From Clostridia bacterium (GTDB lineage Bacteria; Bacillota; Clostridia; Oscillospirales; CAG-272): DNA of 8,793 nt. Below the pieces are notes generated by a model, which had not been told where the DNA came from, made no database searches, and saw only the letters and a program-made list of their open reading frames with translations. The stretch is from contig JAFQUL010000004.1 of the NCBI GenBank assembly GCA_017408535.1, positions 1 to 8,793 on the forward strand, written 5' to 3'. Below, in pieces: positions 5,140 through 8,793 of this stretch. Position 1 is the first letter of the stretch. Every line of letters begins with the position of its first letter. The translations under genes were made by a program, and so were the position numbers.

Positions 5140-6923
5140 TGAAGCAGTATAACACGGTGATAATCGGTACAGGCTGTGCGGGGTACAATGCCGCTGACCG
5201 CCTGTACGGGCTGGGTGTGCGGGATATAGCCATTATTACCGAGGGCAGATATATGGGCACCTCGAGAAATACCGGCAGTGACAAGCAGACCTATTATAAG
5301 CTGTCCCTCTGCGGCTCTGACGGGGACAGCGTAAGAGAAATGGCGGATACCCTCTATTCCGGCGGAGGAGTAATGGGTGAGCACGCACTTTGCGAGGCGG
5401 CATATTCCACCCGTTGCTTTATGCATCTGGTGGAGCTTGGTGTGCCCTTTCCCACCAATGAATACGGAGAGTATGCGGGCTATAAGACCGATCACGATCC
5501 ACGCTCCCGCGCTACCTCCTGCGGTCCTCTTACCTCAAAATATATGACCGAGGCTCTTGAAAGATCGGTCAGAGAAAAGGGAATAGAGATAATAGACTTT
5601 TCAAGAGCGGTAAAGATACTGACGGATGACAGAGGAGTTTCCGGTGTCGTTACCGTTTCCACCGTTACCGGTGAGACAGAGGTCATTGCCTGCCGTAACG
5701 TTATTCTTTGTACAGGCGGTCCTGCGGGAATATATAAAAATACCGTTTATCCCGAGAGTCAGCACGGTGCAACCGGACTTGCCATAGAGGCAGGTGCGGC
5801 TCTTTCCAATATGGAACAGTGGCAGTACGGTATCGCCAGCACCGACTTCAGCTGGAATCTGTCCGGCAGCTATCAGCAGGTACTGCCGAGATATATATCC
5901 GTAAATGAAAAGGGAGAAGAGAGAGAATTTCTCTATGAGGCTCTGGGTGAGGAATCGCTCGGCCTGATATTCCTCAAGGGCTATCAGTGGCCCTTTGATA
6001 CCCGCAAGTTGGAGGGCTCCTCGAAGGTGGATATCCTGGTAGCAAGGGAGCTAAAAAAGGGAAATCGGGTATATCTTGACTTCAGAGAGAACCCCAAGGG
6101 ACTTGAAGGCGGCTTTGAGGTGCTCCCACGCGAGGCGTACGATTATCTTAACTCATCGGGAGTGCTTTTCGGCACACCTATAGAAAGACTTAATAAGATG
6201 AACCGCGGTGCGGTGGAGCTGTACGCCTCCCACGGCATTGATCTCTCTTCTGAGAAGCTGGCTATCGCCGTGTGCGCTCAGCACTGTAACGGCGGCGTTG
6301 CGGTGGACGGACATTGGATGAGCACCGTAGATGGACTCTACGCGGCAGGTGAGGCGGCAGGCACCTTCGGTGTGTACCGCCCCGGCGGCAGTGCCCTTAA
6401 CTCCACTCAGGTGGGCAGTCTCCGTGCGGCGGAGCATATAGCGGCAAGAAAAGCCCTCGCGCAGGCCGTACCTGACTATACCGCACCTAAAATAAAGGTG
6501 GGAGTGTCAAATATAGCGGAAGTAAAGGAAGAGCTTCAGAGCGAGATGAGCCGTGTAGCGGATTTTGACAGAAGCATTTCCGGGATGAAGGCACTTTACG
6601 ACAGGGTAAGCCGCCTTTATGAAAGCTTTTTTGAGATGGCAGAGATAGGGGAGGAGAGTGAGACGGCAGAGCTTTATAAGCTTTACGATACCGTCGTCAC
6701 ACAGCGCTCCGTGCTGTCGGCTATGATACTGTCGGCAGAGGTACTTGGCACTCACGGTGCGGCTATGGTGGACGGAAAGGGTCCCACCGACAGAGAGGTC
6801 AAGCGGAATACCCGCACTCTTACCGAGGGCGACAGGTCTTTTATGGATGACATCTCGCCTATGCCAGACCCCGAGCTGTGGTTTGAGACCTTACTTGCAA
6901 GAAAAAGGGAAGAGATGAAATGA
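5136..6923 (+). CDS. FAD-dependent oxidoreductase of the fumarate reductase/succinate dehydrogenase flavoprotein type
   Basis: A 595-residue soluble flavoprotein. The N-terminus holds the FAD ADP-binding fold (GTGCAG at 11-16, E36 after the second strand). LCTGG (191-195) and GATGLAIEAGA (211-221) follow, as in fumarate reductase and L-aspartate oxidase. H383 in QHCNGGV and R415 in YRPGGSALNSTQVG correspond in position to conserved His/Arg segments of that family. The usual flavin-proximal segment is replaced by RNTGSDKQTYYKL (44-56). Residues about 455-595 are a helical C-terminal domain. No signal peptide, heme motif or iron-sulfur subunit gene is adjacent, so it is not a respiratory complex subunit; the electron partner is unknown. 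The start is the first of two ATGs, overlapping the SDR stop by ATGA. It probably reduces or desaturates an organic substrate in the same pathway. Confidence 0.87.
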   Translation: MMKQYNTVIIGTGCAGYNAADRLYGLGVRDIAIITEGRYMGTSRNTGSDKQTYYKLSLCGSDGDSVREMADTLYSGGGVMGEHALCEAAYSTRCFMHLVELGVPFPTNEYGEYAGYKTDHDPRSRATSCGPLTSKYMTEALERSVREKGIEIIDFSRAVKILTDDRGVSGVVTVSTVTGETEVIACRNVILCTGGPAGIYKNTVYPESQHGATGLAIEAGAALSNMEQWQYGIASTDFSWNLSGSYQQVLPRYISVNEKGEEREFLYEALGEESLGLIFLKGYQWPFDTRKLEGSSKVDILVARELKKGNRVYLDFRENPKGLEGGFEVLPREAYDYLNSSGVLFGTPIERLNKMNRGAVELYASHGIDLSSEKLAIAVCAQHCNGGVAVDGHWMSTVDGLYAAGEAAGTFGVYRPGGSALNSTQVGSLRAAEHIAARKALAQAVPDYTAPKIKVGVSNIAEVKEELQSEMSRVADFDRSISGMKALYDRVSRLYESFFEMAEIGEESETAELYKLYDTVVTQRSVLSAMILSAEVLGTHGAAMVDGKGPTDREVKRNTRTLTEGDRSFMDDISPMPDPELWFETLLARKREEMK

Positions 6924-7024
6924 ACCGTAATAAATACAGAATAGGACTTGTGTCTGTTTCTGTCGGAAAGATATCCTCTCTCAAAGTCGGGACAGCCGTA
7001 AGAGTACCCGGAACAACGGAATAA
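6920..7024 (+). pseudogene. Truncated fourth operon gene (34 codons left)
   Basis: An ATG at 6920 overlaps the flavoprotein stop by four bases (ATGA), as at the previous junction, and has AGGGA 9 bases upstream. It therefore looks like a real translational start. It encodes MNRNKYRIGLVSVS, a natural beta-strand-type N-terminus reminiscent of sugar isomerase/epimerase or Rossmann-type proteins, then low-credibility sequence to TAA at 7022. The insertion sequence begins about 30 bases later, and no continuation appears beyond its right end at 8654-8793. It is most likely the remnant of a full gene lost by IS-associated deletion. The family of the lost protein cannot be established from 14 residues. 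Confidence 0.6.
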
Positions 7025-7055
7025 TAAAAAGACCGAGGACACTTCCGCCGGATGA

Positions 7056-7092
7056 TATAATCCCCTTAGAGTAGACACTTGAAAAAACAAAA
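7056..7092 (+). repeat. Left terminal inverted repeat of the IS
   Basis: Aligned without gaps to the reverse complement of 8617-8653, it shares TCCC (7061-7064), AGTAGACA (7070-7077) and AAAAAACAAAA (7082-7092), with mismatches between. It also contains TATAAT at 7056-7061, which could supply the -10 of a circle-junction promoter. Confidence 0.7.
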
Positions 7093-7102
7093 AGTTTTCA
7101 AG
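7078..7102. other. Hairpin in the IS left end
   Basis: CTTGAAAA (7078-7085) and TTTTCAAG (7095-7102) form a perfect 8-bp stem with a 9-base loop, starting inside the left terminal repeat and ending 8 bases before the orfA ribosome binding site (GAGGGGG, 7111-7117). In several IS elements such structures limit transposase expression from transcripts entering from outside; that role here is inference. Confidence 0.45.
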
Positions 7103-7124
7103 ACTACTTTGAGGGGGTTATTTT

Positions 7125-7652
7125 ATGCCAAAAAGAACACGCAAGAACAAGAAATACAGTGCAGAAATAAAGTTGCAAGCAGTAGAGTCATATCTAAACG
7201 GAGAAGGTGGATTGTGGGCTGTATGCAGAAAATACGGAATTTTAAATGAAAAGCAGCTTCGAAACTGGATTAAGTGGTATAATGGTCATAGAGAGTTTAA
7301 AGAGCGGAGTTCCGCAAAAGGAGAAATATATATGACCAAAGGAAGAAAGACCACGCAAGAAGAACGAGCAGAGATTGTAGCATTCTGCATTGAACACAAC
7401 AAGGACTATGGTTTAACGGTAGAAACCTACAACGTGTCGTATCAACAGATCTATGCCTGGGTGCGCAAGTATGAAGAAGGTGGAGTGGACAAACTCAAGG
7501 ACAACCGAGGAAGAACGAAGCCGGTTGAGGAAATGACAGAGGTTGAAAAGCTCAAAGCTGAAATGAAGATACTTGAAGCGAAAAACAGACAGCTCGAAAT
7601 TGAGAATGCCTTCATAAAAAAACTACAGGAGCTGAAAGGTGGTGGTCGCTGA
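7125..7652 (+). CDS. IS3-family transposase OrfA (DNA-binding subunit)
   Basis: A 175-residue OrfA that recognises the IS ends. It has two successive helix-turn-helix units, as in the IS150 group: residues about 8-58 (YSAEIKLQAVESYL to LRNWIKWYNG) and about 72-125 (TTQEERAEIVAFCIEHN to QQIYAWVRKYEEGG). A leucine-zipper-like coiled coil follows at about 137-170, through which OrfA and OrfAB would dimerise. The ATG has GAGGGGG 7 bases upstream. The stop at 7650-7652 lies just before the orfB GTG. Codon use is more A/T-ending than in the operon genes. OrfA alone normally acts as regulator and the fused OrfAB as transposase. Confidence 0.92.
   Translation: MPKRTRKNKKYSAEIKLQAVESYLNGEGGLWAVCRKYGILNEKQLRNWIKWYNGHREFKERSSAKGEIYMTKGRKTTQEERAEIVAFCIEHNKDYGLTVETYNVSYQQIYAWVRKYEEGGVDKLKDNRGRTKPVEEMTEVEKLKAEMKILEAKNRQLEIENAFIKKLQELKGGGR
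7616..7622 (+). other. Programmed -1 frameshift site (A7) producing OrfAB
   Basis: The heptamer A-AAA-AAA is positioned so that AAA-AAA are zero-frame codons K165-K166 of orfA. Slipping back one base enters the orfB frame, which is open with no stop from 7616 through the orfB GTG to 8554. The predicted fusion has 166 OrfA residues plus 310 further residues, 476 in all. The site, phase and open frame are seen; frameshifting itself is known for the IS3 family. Confidence 0.82.
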
Positions 7653-7657
7653 CCGGA

Positions 7658-8554
7658 GTGCGACAGGAACACATGTATATAGCGATTGAATTTTTGAACA
7701 CTCACATGGGTTATTCCATCAAGGAAATATGCCATGCGTTGAAACTAAATCGTTCGTCCTATTACAAGTGGAAAAAGAGAGTGCAAAGTAAAAGCGAACT
7801 TCTGAACATACAGATTACGGAATACGTAAAGGAGCTCTACGAGGAAAGTAATGGAGTTTTAGGATACAGACAAATGTGTATAACCGTTAACCGAGAAAAG
7901 ATAGAGGAGCTTCCTCACAGAGTAAACGTCAAGAGAGTTCGCCGTCTTATGCGTATTCTTGGCCTTAAATCTGTCATCCGTAAGAAACGTCCGGATTACA
8001 TTAAATCTACACCCGAAATTACTGCTGAGAATGTTTTGAAAAGAGATTTCAAAGCAACCGTTCCGTTTGAAAAATGGCTTACTGACGTTACGGAATTTAA
8101 GTATTATGTTGATTCCGAGGTGAGGAAACTATATCTTTCTGCTATCCTTGATCTGTATGACAGACGTATTATTGCATACAAGATCGGAGACAGCAACAAC
8201 AATGAATTGGTTTTTTCCACCTTTGATGAAGCAACGAGTCTTTATCCCGATGCCAAACCTATCTTCCATAGCGACAGAGGATTTCAGTACACAAACAGGG
8301 TGTTTCACCAAAAGCTTGTGGATGCAGGCATGACACAAAGTATGTCTCGTGTTGGTAAATGCCTTGACAATGCGCCGATGGAGGGCTGGTGGGGAATCTT
8401 GAAGTCCGAGATGTACTATCTCAAAAAGTTTACGAGTCGTGATTCTCTCGTTTCTGCTATTGAAAACTACATACACTTTTACAATACTCGCCGTTACCAA
8501 AAGCGTCTGAATTGCATGACACCGTGTGAGTATTACTTCGCCACCGCCGCGTAA
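7658..8554 (+). CDS. IS3-family transposase OrfB (DDE integrase core)
   Basis: The catalytic part of the transposase, 298 residues from the GTG at 7658, normally made as an OrfAB fusion. Residues about 10-45 resemble the HTH_21/IS150-type linker (IKEICHALKLNRSSYYKWKK), and about 130-290 form the rve integrase core. The triad is D143 (WLTDVTEF), D206 (FHSDRGFQYT) and E242 (DNAPMEGWWGILK), with exactly 35 residues between the second Asp and the Glu: DD(35)E. The following K249 and the C-terminal NYIHFYNTRRYQKRL are also typical. No lesion is seen. The GTG may be only a nominal start, because the frame is open from the A7 slippery site and no clear ribosome binding site precedes it. It ends five bases before a 30-base perfect palindrome. 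Confidence 0.95.
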   Translation: MRQEHMYIAIEFLNTHMGYSIKEICHALKLNRSSYYKWKKRVQSKSELLNIQITEYVKELYEESNGVLGYRQMCITVNREKIEELPHRVNVKRVRRLMRILGLKSVIRKKRPDYIKSTPEITAENVLKRDFKATVPFEKWLTDVTEFKYYVDSEVRKLYLSAILDLYDRRIIAYKIGDSNNNELVFSTFDEATSLYPDAKPIFHSDRGFQYTNRVFHQKLVDAGMTQSMSRVGKCLDNAPMEGWWGILKSEMYYLKKFTSRDSLVSAIENYIHFYNTRRYQKRLNCMTPCEYYFATAA

Positions 8555-8559
8555 CAAAA

Positions 8560-8589
8560 ATCTCCCCCTGCTGCGCAGCAGGGGGAGAT
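8560..8589 (-). terminator. Perfect 30-base palindrome, terminator for leftward transcription
   Basis: ATCTCCCCCTGCTGC is followed without spacer by its exact reverse complement (15 + 15 bases). On the minus strand the palindrome runs into TTTTTG (the plus-strand A run at 8556-8560), giving a strong hairpin plus a short U-tract. On the plus strand it is followed by GAAAGAATC, with no U-tract. It therefore seems oriented to stop transcription entering the IS from the right, though so stable a hairpin may also slow plus-strand transcription or protect the transposase mRNA 3' end. Confidence 0.65.
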
Positions 8590-8686
8590 GAAAGAATCTA
8601 TCCAATTTGTAAATCCTTTTGTTTTTTAGTCTGTCTACTTGACAGGGAGCACATTAGGAAACGTCTTCGGCCTTTTTTATCCGTTG

Positions 8687-8793
8687 TCAGATATTAAAGT
8701 CAAATCTATAGTCCTGCCAGTCTGTAAGGTACATAAGTCCGTCATCACGGCGGGAAAGTACCCCTTCCTCCACCAGCTCATCCATCAGAAGAG
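8687..8793 (-). CDS. 3' end of an unidentified gene, truncated by the window edge
   Basis: On the minus strand an open frame enters from the right edge and ends at TGA (8687-8689), giving 34 C-terminal residues: LLMDELVEEGVLSRRDDG followed by LMYLTDWQDYRFDFNI. The composition (acidic helix, then a short beta-like end) and codon choice (GTG, GAC, CTT, CGC, CGT) look like a genuine protein of the same genome. The first half resembles a winged-helix wing region, but this is not enough to name a family. It is unrelated to the redox operon and points towards it; the 33 bases between its stop and the IS end hold nothing recognisable. Confidence 0.6.
   Translation of the reverse strand, partial: LLMDELVEEGVLSRRDDGLMYLTDWQDYRFDFNI

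Larger units (their letters stand above)
7053..8653 (+). mobile_element. IS3-family insertion sequence (IS150-like), about 1.6 kb
   Basis: The element has the complete IS3 layout: orfA with helix-turn-helix domains and leucine zipper, orfB with a DD(35)E integrase core in the -1 frame, and terminal inverted repeats. Imperfect inverted repeats include AGTAGACA followed after 4 bases by AAAAAACAAAA at the left (7070-7077, 7082-7092). The exact mirror lies at the right (8632-8639, 8617-8627), and TCCC/GGGA matches occur further out. The boundaries given assume TG...CA ends and are uncertain by several bases; the minimum is about 7061-8648. No direct target repeat is recognisable at either reading. 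The element is clearly AT-richer than the operon, consistent with horizontal arrival. Both ORFs are intact, so it may be active. Confidence 0.88.

Noticed and set aside
6752..7090. 112-codon minus-strand frame across the flavoprotein end and the IS left end
   Set aside because: It would start inside the IS end and run antisense into the flavoprotein gene; at most 6978-7060 could be a scrap of another gene, mentioned as part of the junction finding.
7053..8653. Direct target-site duplication flanking the IS
   Set aside because: With ends at 7053/8653, 7056/8653 or 7061/8648 the adjacent 3-5 bases do not match on the two sides.
8659..8680. GAAACGTCTTCGGCCTTTTTTAT as a plus-strand terminator right of the IS
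   Set aside because: The T-run is good but only weak, short stems can be drawn before it.

Overview
The window looks like chromosomal DNA of an anaerobic Clostridia-type (Firmicutes) gut bacterium, probably near Oscillospiraceae/Ruminococcaceae. I infer this from the protein flavour (a GHL6-type glycosidase, an AraC regulator, an Old Yellow Enzyme-like reductase with a cysteine cluster, a soluble fumarate-reductase-like flavoprotein), the strong purine-rich ribosome binding sites, and the type of IS3 element present. No RNA gene, CRISPR array or replication origin is visible.

Layout. Bases 1-213 are non-coding and hold short palindromic, partly repeated sequence; 214-259 is a strong minus-strand terminator. 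Reading leftwards are a cytoplasmic putative glycoside hydrolase (267-2189) with its own extended -10 promoter and a leader inverted repeat, and an AraC-family regulator (2303-3073). A 141-base divergent intergenic region carries back-to-back promoters and repeated GCAA half-sites 21 bases apart. Reading rightwards is a tightly coupled operon: a single-domain Old Yellow Enzyme-family flavin reductase (3215-4411), a short-chain dehydrogenase (4408-5139) and an FAD flavoprotein of the fumarate reductase type (5136-6923). Each gene overlaps the next by four bases. A fourth gene begins in the same way at 6920 but is destroyed after a few dozen codons.

From about 7053 to 8653 lies an IS3-family (IS150-like) insertion sequence with orfA, orfB, a -1 slippery A7 site, terminal inverted repeats, a hairpin near the left end and a perfect 30-base palindrome right after orfB. 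It is visibly more AT-rich than the neighbouring operon. No target duplication is seen, and the interrupted fourth gene does not resume on the far side. The IS therefore probably marks a deletion or rearrangement junction. The last 107 bases hold the 3' end of an unrelated minus-strand gene.

How the genes may work together (inference). The AraC regulator sits between the hydrolase and the redox operon and probably controls both. A glycosidase plus an ene-reductase-type enzyme, a carbonyl reductase (SDR) and a fumarate-reductase-like flavoprotein is the same set of enzyme classes used in stepwise reductive pathways for plant or host polycyclic compounds, for example daidzein to equol. The cassette could release and reductively process a glycosylated ligand. 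The substrate cannot be read from the sequence.
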